Positions 45,717 through 54,681 of a DNA stretch of 64,000 nucleotides are shown here, piece after piece (the first letter of the stretch is position 1; each line of letters begins with the position of its first letter). The stretch is from Longimicrobiales bacterium (GTDB taxonomy: Bacteria; Gemmatimonadota; Gemmatimonadetes; Longimicrobiales; Gaopeijiaceae): NCBI GenBank assembly GCA_958296005.1, contig CATQHQ010000002.1:614501-678500 (forward strand). Reading direction: 5' to 3'. The notes under the pieces are model-generated. The model searched no databases and was not told the DNA's origin. It worked only from the letters and a program-made list of their open reading frames with translations. The translations under genes and the position numbers were made by a program.

Positions 45717-46148
45717 GTGGCACGGACCCACATACGCTACGAAAGGGACGACATTGACGCAGCACGACAGTCACTTCGGTCGCTGTATAGGGCAACCGAC
45801 GTGGAGAGCGACCAGAACGTGATTGAGATGTATTGTGAGATTGTCACCTTTGCGGCCGCTCATGTCGACAGCCCGGACCAACTGGCGGATGTGCTGTCCA
45901 TCGACGGCGCGAAGTCGGGAACATTCTGGCCCCTCGAGATCGCGCTGAGGCGCTTGGCCGGGCAGGATGTGCGCGCTCCGATCGAGGTGATGGAGGTCGC
46001 CGACGACATACGAGAGCAAATCGAGAACTTGCGGGCTATGGCCAAGGGTCAAGCAGAACCGGCGTCGCTAGAGCAGTCCCTGGCCCATGATCTCCCACGC
46101 CTCGCTGATCGTGCCCGCCGCCTTGCTGGCCAGCCCTCCACGCCCTAG
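45717..46148 (+). CDS. hypothetical protein
   Basis: 143 residues from GTG 45717. Not recognised. Mostly helical: a basic head (RTHIRYERDDIDAARQSLRSLYRAT), then a helical bundle-like region with DDIREQIENL and SLEQSLAHDLPRL. It starts in lower-GC DNA just beyond the mod remnant and runs divergently from it. Its stop codon TAG is the first part of the -10 box of the next gene. The start is uncertain. Confidence 0.5.
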   Translation: MARTHIRYERDDIDAARQSLRSLYRATDVESDQNVIEMYCEIVTFAAAHVDSPDQLADVLSIDGAKSGTFWPLEIALRRLAGQDVRAPIEVMEVADDIREQIENLRAMAKGQAEPASLEQSLAHDLPRLADRARRLAGQPSTP

Positions 46149-46151
46149 AAT
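46123..46151 (+). promoter_or_regulatory. GNAT promoter, probably leaderless
   Basis: TTGCTG (46123-46128), 17-base spacer, TAGAAT (46146-46151); the ATG of the next gene is 7 bases further on. Good match to a housekeeping promoter, and the short distance implies a leaderless mRNA, as for purE. Confidence 0.55.
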
Positions 46152-46158
46152 CGCTCCC

Positions 46159-46989
46159 ATGACCAAGCCGTCGTCGCGCCGAGCCGGGCGGCTCGTCCGG
46201 TCGCAGCCAGGGATCGACGTCCGCCCCATTGAGGACCAGGACGGGTTCGTCGCTTGCGTGGAGCTGCAGCGCCGGACTTGGGGCCGGACGTTCTCGGACG
46301 TGGTGCCGGTGAGCATGTTGCAGGTCACGGCGAAGATGGGGGGCGTGGTGCTGGGCGCCTTCGACCCGGACGGCGAGCTCGTCGGTTTCGTCTATGGGGT
46401 CACGGGCTTTCGCCACGGAGCGGCGGCTCACTGGTCCCACATGCTGGCGGTCCGGCCGGAAGCGAGAAACGCGGGCGTAGGCCAGCGCCTCAAGCGGTGC
46501 CAGAAGGAGACGCTACTGGCCGCCGGCGTCGGCATGATGTACTGGACCTTCGACCCGCTCGTCTCCCGCAACGCCCACCTCAACCTGAACCGGCTGGGCG
46601 CCCGAGTCACCGAGTACGTCCCGGAGATGTACGGCACGTCGGACAGCGATCTGCACGACCTGGGGACCGACCGGTTCGTCGTCGAGTGGAGGCTGGAAGA
46701 GGAGACGGGCGCTGCTAGCTCGGGCGCGGGCTCGGACCGGTCGAAGAGGGACTCCCGGGCGTTCGGGCCGCTTCTGCAGAACGCGGTCGAAGTGTCTATT
46801 CCCGCCGACATCGAGAGCGTGAAGGCTCGTTCGCTCAAGGAGGCGATGGACTGGCGGAAGTCGACGCGGGAAGCGTTCACCCGCCTTCTGGCGGAAGGCC
46901 GGGAAGTCGTCGCCTTCGTGCCCGGCCCCGAGCAGTCGAAGTACGTTGTCACCCCCATCGACCCTGCCAAAGGATCCGCACCGAAATGA
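46159..46989 (+). CDS. GNAT family acetyltransferase
   Basis: 276 residues from ATG 46159. N-terminal GNAT fold (about 15-170) with AVRPEARNAGVGQRLKR as acetyl-CoA loop (motif A). The C-terminal 100 residues add a helical region (SIPADIESVKARSLKEAMDWR) of unknown kind. Members of this type are often annotated as predicted GNAT-superfamily acyltransferases. Substrate unknown. The next gene overlaps (ATGA). Confidence 0.85.
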   Translation: MTKPSSRRAGRLVRSQPGIDVRPIEDQDGFVACVELQRRTWGRTFSDVVPVSMLQVTAKMGGVVLGAFDPDGELVGFVYGVTGFRHGAAAHWSHMLAVRPEARNAGVGQRLKRCQKETLLAAGVGMMYWTFDPLVSRNAHLNLNRLGARVTEYVPEMYGTSDSDLHDLGTDRFVVEWRLEEETGAASSGAGSDRSKRDSRAFGPLLQNAVEVSIPADIESVKARSLKEAMDWRKSTREAFTRLLAEGREVVAFVPGPEQSKYVVTPIDPAKGSAPK

Positions 46990-49130
46990 AGCCCACGCCG
47001 ACCGGAACCGTTCTCGCCCTCGCCGTCCCCGCCCTCGCCGTAGCCGCGGTTGCCCTTGCCGCCTTCGCGCCGCTCAGCCCGACCGCTGCCCAGCAGGGCA
47101 TGGACGTTCTCACGGCCGCCGACGTCTTCGACCTGGAGTACGCAGCCGATCCGCAAATCTCTCCCGACGGCGACCGGATCGTCTTCGTCCGCCGGTGGGC
47201 CGACGTGAACACGGACCGGCGCTACTCGAACCTGTGGATCATGGATCGGAACGGCGGCAACCAGCGCCCCCTCACCACCGGCAAGCAGCAGGACGCGTCG
47301 CCCCGCTGGTCCCCCGACGGAACGCGTCTCCTCTACCTGTCGGACGCCGGCGGTGCCAGCGCGGGCGAGCCGCCCCAGCTCCACGTCCGCTGGATCGACA
47401 GCGGCCAGACCACGCGGCTCACCGACTTGGTCCACGGTCCCCGGGTTCCCTCCTGGTCGCCCGACGGGACGATGATCGCGTTTTCGGCGTTCGTGCCCGC
47501 GGCGGGACCCCAGCTGATCACCATGCCCGAGCCGCCCGCGGGGGCCGAATGGGCCGAGCCGGCGCGGGCGATCGACGAGCTCGTGCACCGCTTCGACGGA
47601 GCGGGGGACTTGGAGCATGGATACACCCACGTCTTCTTGGTGCCGGCGTCGGGGGGAACGCCGCGGCAGATCACCAGCGGCGACTTCCACCACGGGGGCT
47701 ACGTCGGACGGGCGGGGAGCGGCAGGCCGGTGTGGTCCGCCGACGGCGAGTCGGTGCTGATCTCCGCCAACCGTCACCCCGACTGGGAGCTGGAGAACCG
47801 CAACACGGAGGTGTACGAAGTGGCGCTGGACGGCGGCATTCGCGCCCTGACCGACCGGAATGGACCCGACGGCGGCGTGGCGGCGTCCCCCGACGGGCGC
47901 TGGATCGCCTACACGGGGTTCGACGACCGCTATCAGGGGTATCAGGTCACGGGGTTGTGGCTGGCGAACCGGGACGGGTCGGGCGCGCGGGCGGTGGCGG
48001 CGCAGCTGGACCGAAGCGTGGGCGGTCTCGCGTGGTCGGCGGACTCGGAGCGGCTGTACTTCAGCTACGCGGACCACGGCAACACGAAGATCGCCTACGT
48101 GGAGCCGGGCCGATCGGGCGACGGTGCCGACGAAGTGCATGTGGTGGCGAGCGATCTGGGCGGCACGGGGTCGGCGTACGGCGGCGGGAGCTTCTCGGTG
48201 GGGCGCGGAGGGATGGTCGCCTACACGTACTCGACGCCGACGGTCCTCAGCGAAATCGCGGTGGCGAGAGGGGGTGCGTCGCGCCAGGGCCCGCCCCGGG
48301 TACTCACGGCGATCAACGACGACGTGCTAGGCCACAAGACGCTGGGCGAGGTGGAGGAGATCCGCTGGCCCTCGTCCCACGACGGACGGGAGATGCAGGG
48401 ATGGATCATCAAGCCGCCGGGCTTCGACCCGTCACGGCGGTACCCGCTGATCCTGGAGATTCACGGCGGTCCCTTCGCCAACTATGGAGACCGCTTCGAC
48501 GTGGAGAAGCAGGCGATGGCGTCGGCGGGCTACGTGGTCCTGTATCCCAACCCCCGGGGCAGCACGTCCTACGGCGAGGAGTTCGGCAACCTGATCCACC
48601 ACGTGTACCCGGAGAACGACTACTACGACCTGGACTCGGGGGTGGACGCAGTGCTGGAGCGGGGCTACGTGGACCCGGACCGGCTCTTCATCACCGGCGG
48701 GAGCGGAGGCGGCGTCCTCTCGTCGTGGACGATCGGCAAGACCGACCGCTACAAGGCGGCGGCGGTGCTGTATCCGGTGATCAACTGGTACAGCTTCGCC
48801 GTGTCGTCGGACATTCCCATCACCGTGGCCAAGTACTGGTTCCGGGCGATGCCCTGGGAGGACCCGGAGCACTACATGTCCCGGTCGCCGATCTCGCTGG
48901 TTGGCAACGTGACCACGCCCACCATGGTGATGACCGGCGTGGAGGACTACCGCACTCCGATGTCCGAGTCGGACCAGTACTACCAGGCCCTCAAGTTGCA
49001 GGGCGTGGAAGCAGTGCTGGTGAAGGTGCCGGGCGAGCCCCACGGCATCCGCGTGCGTCCCAGCCACTTCATGCAGAAGATCATGTACATCCTGGGCTGG
49101 TTCGACCGCTATCGGCCGGGGGTCTTGTAG
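46986..49130 (+). CDS. secreted S9 prolyl oligopeptidase family serine peptidase
   Basis: 714 residues. Signal peptide (about 1-37, ending TAAQ). An N-terminal TolB-like beta-propeller (ISPDGDRIVFVRR, SPRWSPDGTRLLYLSD, SWSPDGTMIAF) is followed by an alpha/beta-hydrolase domain. Nucleophile Ser573 in FITGGSGGGVLSSW, Asp in VEDYRTPM, His in GEPHGI. The DPP-IV/acylaminoacyl-peptidase branch is likely; it should break down small peptides in the periplasm. ATG overlaps the GNAT stop. Confidence 0.92.
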   Translation: MKPTPTGTVLALAVPALAVAAVALAAFAPLSPTAAQQGMDVLTAADVFDLEYAADPQISPDGDRIVFVRRWADVNTDRRYSNLWIMDRNGGNQRPLTTGKQQDASPRWSPDGTRLLYLSDAGGASAGEPPQLHVRWIDSGQTTRLTDLVHGPRVPSWSPDGTMIAFSAFVPAAGPQLITMPEPPAGAEWAEPARAIDELVHRFDGAGDLEHGYTHVFLVPASGGTPRQITSGDFHHGGYVGRAGSGRPVWSADGESVLISANRHPDWELENRNTEVYEVALDGGIRALTDRNGPDGGVAASPDGRWIAYTGFDDRYQGYQVTGLWLANRDGSGARAVAAQLDRSVGGLAWSADSERLYFSYADHGNTKIAYVEPGRSGDGADEVHVVASDLGGTGSAYGGGSFSVGRGGMVAYTYSTPTVLSEIAVARGGASRQGPPRVLTAINDDVLGHKTLGEVEEIRWPSSHDGREMQGWIIKPPGFDPSRRYPLILEIHGGPFANYGDRFDVEKQAMASAGYVVLYPNPRGSTSYGEEFGNLIHHVYPENDYYDLDSGVDAVLERGYVDPDRLFITGGSGGGVLSSWTIGKTDRYKAAAVLYPVINWYSFAVSSDIPITVAKYWFRAMPWEDPEHYMSRSPISLVGNVTTPTMVMTGVEDYRTPMSESDQYYQALKLQGVEAVLVKVPGEPHGIRVRPSHFMQKIMYILGWFDRYRPGVL

Positions 49131-49142
49131 GGAGACGCTCCA

Positions 49143-51992
49143 TCACCCCAGCAGGGCCCGCCGGGCGATCCGCTGCTGCTGCACGGCGTGGTCCTTGATC
49201 TTGCCTTCCGCGGGGCTGGCGCGCTCGGGCCGGGTCACGTTCACCAGCTTCACCGACGGGGGGAGCGCCCGTTGCAGGCGGGGGCCGATGTAGGGCAGGG
49301 CGCCCATGTTCTCGGGCTCCTCCTGCGTCCAGACCACCGTTTCCAGGTTGGGGTAGCGGTCGTCCAGGGCCCGGATCTCGTCGTCGGGGAAGGGATAGAG
49401 AGCCTCGACCCGGGCGACGGCCGTGTTGCGCGCTCGGGTCCGCGCGTCCGAGCCGATCAGGTCGTAGTAGATCTTGCCGGTGCAGAGGACCAGGCGGCGG
49501 ATCCGATCGCCATCGCCTCCGCCCACCTCCGGGTCGTCGATGACCCGCTGGAAGGTGCCCTCCACCAGCTCCCGCACGGGCGATGTGGCTCGGGGGTGCC
49601 GCAGCAGGCTCTTCGGCGACATGACGATCAGCGGCCGCTCGGGCTCGCTCATGGCCTGGACCCGGAGCAGGTGGAAGATCTGGGCCGGCGTCGTCGGGTA
49701 GACGACCCGCATGTTGTCCTCTCCGCAGAGCTGGAGGAAGCGTTCCAGGCGCGCGCTGGAGTGCTCGGGTCCCATCCCTTCGTAGCCGTGGGGCAGGAGG
49801 AGGGTCAGACGGGACCGCTGGCCCCACTTGGCCCATCCCGCCGACAGGAACTGGTCGATCATTACCTGGGCCACGTTGGCGAAGTCGCCGAACTGGGCCT
49901 CCCACAGCACGAGGTCGCGGTCGGCCGCAACCGACACCCCGTACTCGAACCCCACGACCGCCGCCTCCGTCAGGGGCGAGTTGTAGACCTCGAAGCGGGT
50001 GTCGCTCAGGTGGGCCATGGGCGTGTGCAGGGCACCCGATTCGGCGTCGTGGAGGACGAAGTGACGGTGGCTGAACGTCCCCCGCTCCGCGTCCTGTCCC
50101 GACAGCCGCACGGGTATCCCCTCGTCCAGGAGCGACGCGACGCTCAACGCCTCGGCGTGCCCCCAGTTCAACTCGAACTCCAGCCCGAACTCCTCGGTGC
50201 GCTTGGCCAGCTGGCGGTAGAGCTTAGGATGGATCGTGAAGCCGTCGGGGACCTCCAGCAGCTTCCGGTTCAGCTCCTCCAGGCGGTCCGGCTCGACGGG
50301 CGTGTACGGGTCCAGTCCCTGCTCGACGGCGGCGAAGTCGGGGTGGCTCCATGGCAGGGCCGCCCCGCTTCCGGCGGCGGACTTGCGGCGGTCGAGCGTC
50401 TCGCGCAAGTGCTCCGCCAGCTTCCTGGCGCCTTCCTCGGCCTCTTCGGGGGTGACTACGCCCCGCTCGGCCAGGGCGTCCGCCCAGAGCGCCCGGGGCG
50501 TCGGGTGCTGGTTGATCTTGGCGTACAGCTCGGGCTGGGTGTACGCCGGCTCGTCGCCCTCGTTGTGCCCGTGGCGGCGGTACCCCACCAAGTCGATCAC
50601 CACGTCGTCGCCGAACTTGGCGCGATAGGCCATGATCAGCCGGACCGCGGCCAGGCACTCCTCCGGGGCGTCGCCGTTGGCGTGGACGACGGGGATGTCG
50701 TACCCCTTGGCCAGGTCGCTGGAGTAGCGAGTGGAGCGTCCGTCCCGAGGGTCGGTGGTGAACCCGATCTGGTTGTTGGCGATGATGTGGACCGCGCCGC
50801 CGACCTCGTAGCCCTGAAGGCGGGCCAAGTTCAACGTCTCGGCCACGACGCCTTCGGCAGCGAACGCCGCGTCTCCGTGGATGAGGATGGGAACGACGCG
50901 CTTGGTGTTCCGGCCGGTGGTTCCGCCGTCGTCTTCGTACTGGCGAGTGCGGGCCATCCCCAGCACGACCGGGTTGACGTACTCCAGGTGGCTGGGGTTG
51001 GGTGCCAGGGTAACGCGGATCGCGCCCCCGTCGCGGAGCGCGTAGTCGCCGGTGGCGCCGTGGTGGTATTTGACGTCGCCGGTGCCCGGGTCGCGGATCC
51101 AGAGGGCGCCCTGGGGCGTGACCTGCCCCTCGAACGCCCCCAGCAGCTCGTCGTACGAGACCCCGAGGATGTGGGTCAGGACGTTGAGACGCCCCCGGTG
51201 AGCCATGCCGACGACCACTTCCGTGGCGCCTTCGGCCGCCGCCATCTCGATCGCCTCGTCCAAGATCGGCACCATCATGTCGGTGCCCTCGATCGAGAAG
51301 CGCTTCTGACCCCGGTAGACCCGATGCAGGAACTGCTCGAAGCCCTCCACCTGGGTCAGGCGCTCGAGCGTCCGTCGGCGGTCGTCGTCGTCGTAGCCCG
51401 CGAAGTGGGTGCCCTTCTCCACTTGGCGCCACAGCCACTCGACCTTCCGAGGGTCCTCCAGGTGTTCGAACTCGTATCCCAGCGCGCCGCTGTAGGTGGC
51501 CTTGAGCCGGTCGAGGGTGAAGGCAAGCGGCGCGTCGCCCTCCTCGGGGAAGAGGACGGACGCCGGGATCGCCTCGAGTTCCTGCATGGTGGTGCCGAAG
51601 TACGCCGGGTCCAGCTGGGGGTGGCCGGAGGGCTCACTGCCGAGGGGGTCGATGCGAGCCGCTTGGTGGCCGTGCTCGTGGAACGCCTGCAGGAGGTTGG
51701 CGGCGCGTGCGACGAGGGTGAGCAGCCGGACGTCGGGCTTGGAGGCGGTCGGCGCTGGTGCCGCGGCGGGCGCAATCGGGGCCGCGGGCGGCGGTGCGAC
51801 TGCGGTTGCCCGGCCGTTCCTGCGCCGGAGCTCTCTGTTCTCGACCAGAAGACCGGCTTCCAGGAGCTTCTGCTCGCTCTGGCTGAAGAACTCCCTCCAG
51901 TCCGGGTGGACCGACTCGGGGTTCCGCGCGAAGTCCTCGTACAGCACCTGCACGTAGGCCGCGTTCTGGCTGTCGAATACGTTGTCGCTCAT
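49143..51992 (-). CDS. sucA: 2-oxoglutarate dehydrogenase E1 component
   Basis: 949 residues; the thiamine-diphosphate decarboxylase subunit of the TCA-cycle 2-oxoglutarate complex. The E1o N-terminal tail (AAYVQVLYEDFARNPESVHPDWREFF) is followed by a linker and the catalytic core: VVGMAHRGRLNVLTHIL, HGDAAFAAEGVVAETLNLA with INNQIGFTTDPRD as TPP-binding region, then GYRRHGHNEGDEPAYTQP, and C-terminal SARLERFLQL. GAGG ribosome site before the ATG. E2 and E3 genes are not in the window. Confidence 0.96.
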   Translation of the reverse strand: MSDNVFDSQNAAYVQVLYEDFARNPESVHPDWREFFSQSEQKLLEAGLLVENRELRRRNGRATAVAPPPAAPIAPAAAPAPTASKPDVRLLTLVARAANLLQAFHEHGHQAARIDPLGSEPSGHPQLDPAYFGTTMQELEAIPASVLFPEEGDAPLAFTLDRLKATYSGALGYEFEHLEDPRKVEWLWRQVEKGTHFAGYDDDDRRRTLERLTQVEGFEQFLHRVYRGQKRFSIEGTDMMVPILDEAIEMAAAEGATEVVVGMAHRGRLNVLTHILGVSYDELLGAFEGQVTPQGALWIRDPGTGDVKYHHGATGDYALRDGGAIRVTLAPNPSHLEYVNPVVLGMARTRQYEDDGGTTGRNTKRVVPILIHGDAAFAAEGVVAETLNLARLQGYEVGGAVHIIANNQIGFTTDPRDGRSTRYSSDLAKGYDIPVVHANGDAPEECLAAVRLIMAYRAKFGDDVVIDLVGYRRHGHNEGDEPAYTQPELYAKINQHPTPRALWADALAERGVVTPEEAEEGARKLAEHLRETLDRRKSAAGSGAALPWSHPDFAAVEQGLDPYTPVEPDRLEELNRKLLEVPDGFTIHPKLYRQLAKRTEEFGLEFELNWGHAEALSVASLLDEGIPVRLSGQDAERGTFSHRHFVLHDAESGALHTPMAHLSDTRFEVYNSPLTEAAVVGFEYGVSVAADRDLVLWEAQFGDFANVAQVMIDQFLSAGWAKWGQRSRLTLLLPHGYEGMGPEHSSARLERFLQLCGEDNMRVVYPTTPAQIFHLLRVQAMSEPERPLIVMSPKSLLRHPRATSPVRELVEGTFQRVIDDPEVGGGDGDRIRRLVLCTGKIYYDLIGSDARTRARNTAVARVEALYPFPDDEIRALDDRYPNLETVVWTQEEPENMGALPYIGPRLQRALPPSVKLVNVTRPERASPAEGKIKDHAVQQQRIARRALLG

Positions 51993-52102
51993 CGTTGAAC
52001 CTCGCGTACCTGCTCGAGGGGAGGCCGGTGGCTGTGGACGCCACCTATAATTCGACGATCTTCCGCCGTTGTGGCAACCCTTCCCCGGCTGGCCTTCCCG
52101 CG

Positions 52103-53107
52103 ATGGACTTCACGATGCGAGCGAAGTTGGCGACGCCCGATCCGTCCTTGGGGACCACCCCGGTGCCGGGCTGGAACGCGACCTTCCCCTGGCTGCGGGC
52201 CGGGATCACGCGACGGGCGCCGCCCCAGCCGACCACGAGTCCCGAGGCTGCGGGTCTCGCGGCCGCCGGTCCGGGGTTTCCCAGCGAGTGGGCGGGACGG
52301 TGGATTCCAGCGGAGAGCGTTCACGCCCTGAACGCCGACGGGCCGTGGCGCTCGGTCGTGCGCAGCCGGCAGGTCCACGGAGCCAGGGTTCGCGTCCACG
52401 CCTTCGTCCGCCGTGGGTTCCACCTTGCCGGCGACTGCGACGGACACGTCACCCGAGCCTCCGGAGTGCTCCTGGCGGTGACGCTGGCCGATTGCGTTCC
52501 CGTCTTCGTGGCCGACCCGGCGAGCCGCGCGGTCGCGTTGCTCCACGCCGGGTGGCGGGGCGTCGCCGAGGGCGTAGTCGAGTCCGGGATCGCTGCCATG
52601 GCCGACGCTTTCGGAAGCGACCCGGCCCGCCTGTCGGTCCATGCGGGTCCGGCGATCTGCGGACAGTGCTACGAAGTCGGCCCGGACGTCTTTGAAGCGC
52701 TGGGCGTGCCCCAGCAATCCGGTCGATCTTGCCGCCTCGACCTGCGGGCGGTGGTCCGGCGACGGGCGACGAAAGCCGGCGTCCTCGGCGTCAACGTGAC
52801 GACCAGCACCGAGTGCACCCTTTGCGGGGGCGGCCGCTACTTCTCCCACCGCGGCGGGGATCGACGGCGCCACTTGGCGTTCGTAGGCATCCTGCCCCGG
52901 GAAGGCGACGGCGTCGAGCAAGAGGGTCGCGTCGGACGGAGCCCCGATTCCGTCGGACTCTGTCGCCGATGCGCGTGGTCGCGGAAGGTGGAGGCGCGCC
53001 GGGGCTCGGTCTTTCGGCTGTGCCTTCGCCACAGGAAGGACCCGTCCTTTCCCAAGTATCCGCCCCTTCCCGTTGTGCGCTGCCGGGGGTTCGCGGCCAA
53101 GCCGTGA
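52103..53107 (+). CDS. YfiH/PgeF-family polyphenol oxidase / peptidoglycan-editing protein
   Basis: 334 residues from ATG 52103 (start uncertain; no ribosome site). Family marks: the N-terminal FPWLRAGITRR, SRQVHGARV, VTLADCVPVF, and LLHAGWRGVAEGVV, giving His, Cys and His metal ligands. YfiH proteins act as purine nucleoside phosphorylase/adenosine deaminase or as editors of wrongly made peptidoglycan precursors. The C-terminus is unusual: after the normal end (RHLAFVGI) there are about 70 more residues, basic and with four Cys, before the stop, which overlaps the next gene. Confidence 0.82.
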   Translation: MDFTMRAKLATPDPSLGTTPVPGWNATFPWLRAGITRRAPPQPTTSPEAAGLAAAGPGFPSEWAGRWIPAESVHALNADGPWRSVVRSRQVHGARVRVHAFVRRGFHLAGDCDGHVTRASGVLLAVTLADCVPVFVADPASRAVALLHAGWRGVAEGVVESGIAAMADAFGSDPARLSVHAGPAICGQCYEVGPDVFEALGVPQQSGRSCRLDLRAVVRRRATKAGVLGVNVTTSTECTLCGGGRYFSHRGGDRRRHLAFVGILPREGDGVEQEGRVGRSPDSVGLCRRCAWSRKVEARRGSVFRLCLRHRKDPSFPKYPPLPVVRCRGFAAKP

Positions 53108-54681
53108 CGGAGGTGCTCGCGGTGGTCGCCGCGGTTCTTCATGGCGTCGTTCTGGCCCTGCTGCTGCCGTTTGCCGGACACCGGACATTTCTGCTCCTCC
53201 TGTCGAGAAGGCTCCCGCCCGCTTCTGCACCTTCCCCTGCGCCGCAGCCGCACGACGGGCCGACGCCACGAGTGACGGTTCAGCTGCCCGTCTACAACGA
53301 GAAGCACGTCGTGGAACGGCTGATCGATGCGGCGTGCCGTCTGTCCTACCCCCGCGATCGCCTTCAGGTCCAGGTTCTCGACGACTCCTCCGACGAGACC
53401 ACGACCCTGGCGGAGCAGCGCGCCGTCTTCTGGCGCCGGAGAGGGGTGGACGTCGCGGTGCTCCGCCGACCGTCCCGAGACGGCTTCAAGGCGGGTGCCC
53501 TGGCCGCCGGGCTGGAGCGCGCGACCGGCGAGTTCGTGCTGGTTCTGGACGCCGACTTCGTGCCCCGGCCCGATCTCATCCAACGGCTCCTCCCGGCGAT
53601 GTCGGACCCGGGCGTGGGGATGGTCCAAGCGCGCTGGGACCACCTGAACGAACGCGACTCCTGGCTGACCCGGGCGCAGGCGCTGCTCTTGGACGGCCAC
53701 TTCTTCTTCGAGCAGGGCGGGCGGTACAAAGGGCGTCGCTTCTTCAACTTCAACGGGACCGCTGGGTTGTGGCGACGGCAAGCGCTGGAGGAAGCCGGAG
53801 GCTGGCAGTTCGACACCCTTACCGAGGACTTGGACGTCAGCTACCGGGCCCAGATGGCCGGATGGCGTTTCGTCTTCCTGGAGGATGTGGGGGTGGCGGC
53901 TGAGCTCCCTCGGACCGTCGCCGCGTTTCTGGTTCAGCAGCGACGTTGGGCGCAGGGCGGCGTGCAGACGGCTCGAAAGGTCCTCCCTCGCCTGCTTCGA
54001 GGACCCTTTCCCGTCGCGGTCAAGACGGAAGCGTTGATCCACCTGTGCGGGCACCTGGCTCATCCGCTGGCGCTCGCCCTGTCGCTCCTGATCCTCCCGG
54101 CGGCGTTCGCCCGGCGCGAACTGGGACCGGATTGGCTGTGGTGGATCGACGCCGCGGTGTTCGTGGCGGCTGCCGGGCCGTTCGTCGCCTTCTACCTTGC
54201 CGCCGCGCGGAAGCGAGGGCGGAGTTGGGGCGCGTCGGTCCGTGCCGTGGGCGGCGTGTTGGCTCTGGGCGCGGGGATGTCGCTGCTTCTCTGCCCAGCC
54301 GTGTTGCGCGGCCTCATGCGCCGCCAGGACCCCTTCGAGCGCACGCCGAAGGGGGGCAGGGTGCCGCGCTCGGGCTACGAACCGACCACAGGGGCGTTTC
54401 CCGGTAGGGTCGCGGCCCGGGTCGCGGGGACGGCGATGGTTGCGGCGATGGCGGTGGCGTCGGCGGCAGGGCTCTGGGCGTCATTGCCCTTCCTGACGCT
54501 CTTTGCCGCGGGACACCTCTCTCTGGGCGGTGCGAGCCCGGGCGGCCTTCGCAGCCTCCGCGGCAAGGAGCGCCCACACCGGGAGCCAGATCGCCACCAG
54601 AGTCCACGTCGGTTGTGGCCAGCCTCCGCCGGCTTGATGCGACGCAAGGCCCCAGTAGCCGAGGAATGCGAGCCCGCTTAG
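53104..54681 (+). CDS. GT2 family processive glycosyltransferase (cellulose-synthase-like)
   Basis: 525 residues from GTG 53104 (GTGA overlap). N-terminal membrane helix, then the GT-A core: VTVQLPVYNEKHVVERLIDA, QVLDDSSDETT, VLDADFVPRP (DxD), LTEDLDVSYRAQMAGW (TED) and QQRRWAQGG, the Q-x-x-R-W signature of processive enzymes such as CslA/CesA. Three to four C-terminal membrane helices follow. It should add beta-linked sugars to a growing chain. Its final 67 codons lie on the opposite strand of the GT87-like gene, so one of the ends may be mis-set. Confidence 0.87.
   Translation: MTEVLAVVAAVLHGVVLALLLPFAGHRTFLLLLSRRLPPASAPSPAPQPHDGPTPRVTVQLPVYNEKHVVERLIDAACRLSYPRDRLQVQVLDDSSDETTTLAEQRAVFWRRRGVDVAVLRRPSRDGFKAGALAAGLERATGEFVLVLDADFVPRPDLIQRLLPAMSDPGVGMVQARWDHLNERDSWLTRAQALLLDGHFFFEQGGRYKGRRFFNFNGTAGLWRRQALEEAGGWQFDTLTEDLDVSYRAQMAGWRFVFLEDVGVAAELPRTVAAFLVQQRRWAQGGVQTARKVLPRLLRGPFPVAVKTEALIHLCGHLAHPLALALSLLILPAAFARRELGPDWLWWIDAAVFVAAAGPFVAFYLAAARKRGRSWGASVRAVGGVLALGAGMSLLLCPAVLRGLMRRQDPFERTPKGGRVPRSGYEPTTGAFPGRVAARVAGTAMVAAMAVASAAGLWASLPFLTLFAAGHLSLGGASPGGLRSLRGKERPHREPDRHQSPRRLWPASAGLMRRKAPVAEECEPA

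Noticed and set aside
49188-51998. Plus-strand open frame antisense to sucA
   Set aside because: sucA motifs are complete on the minus strand.
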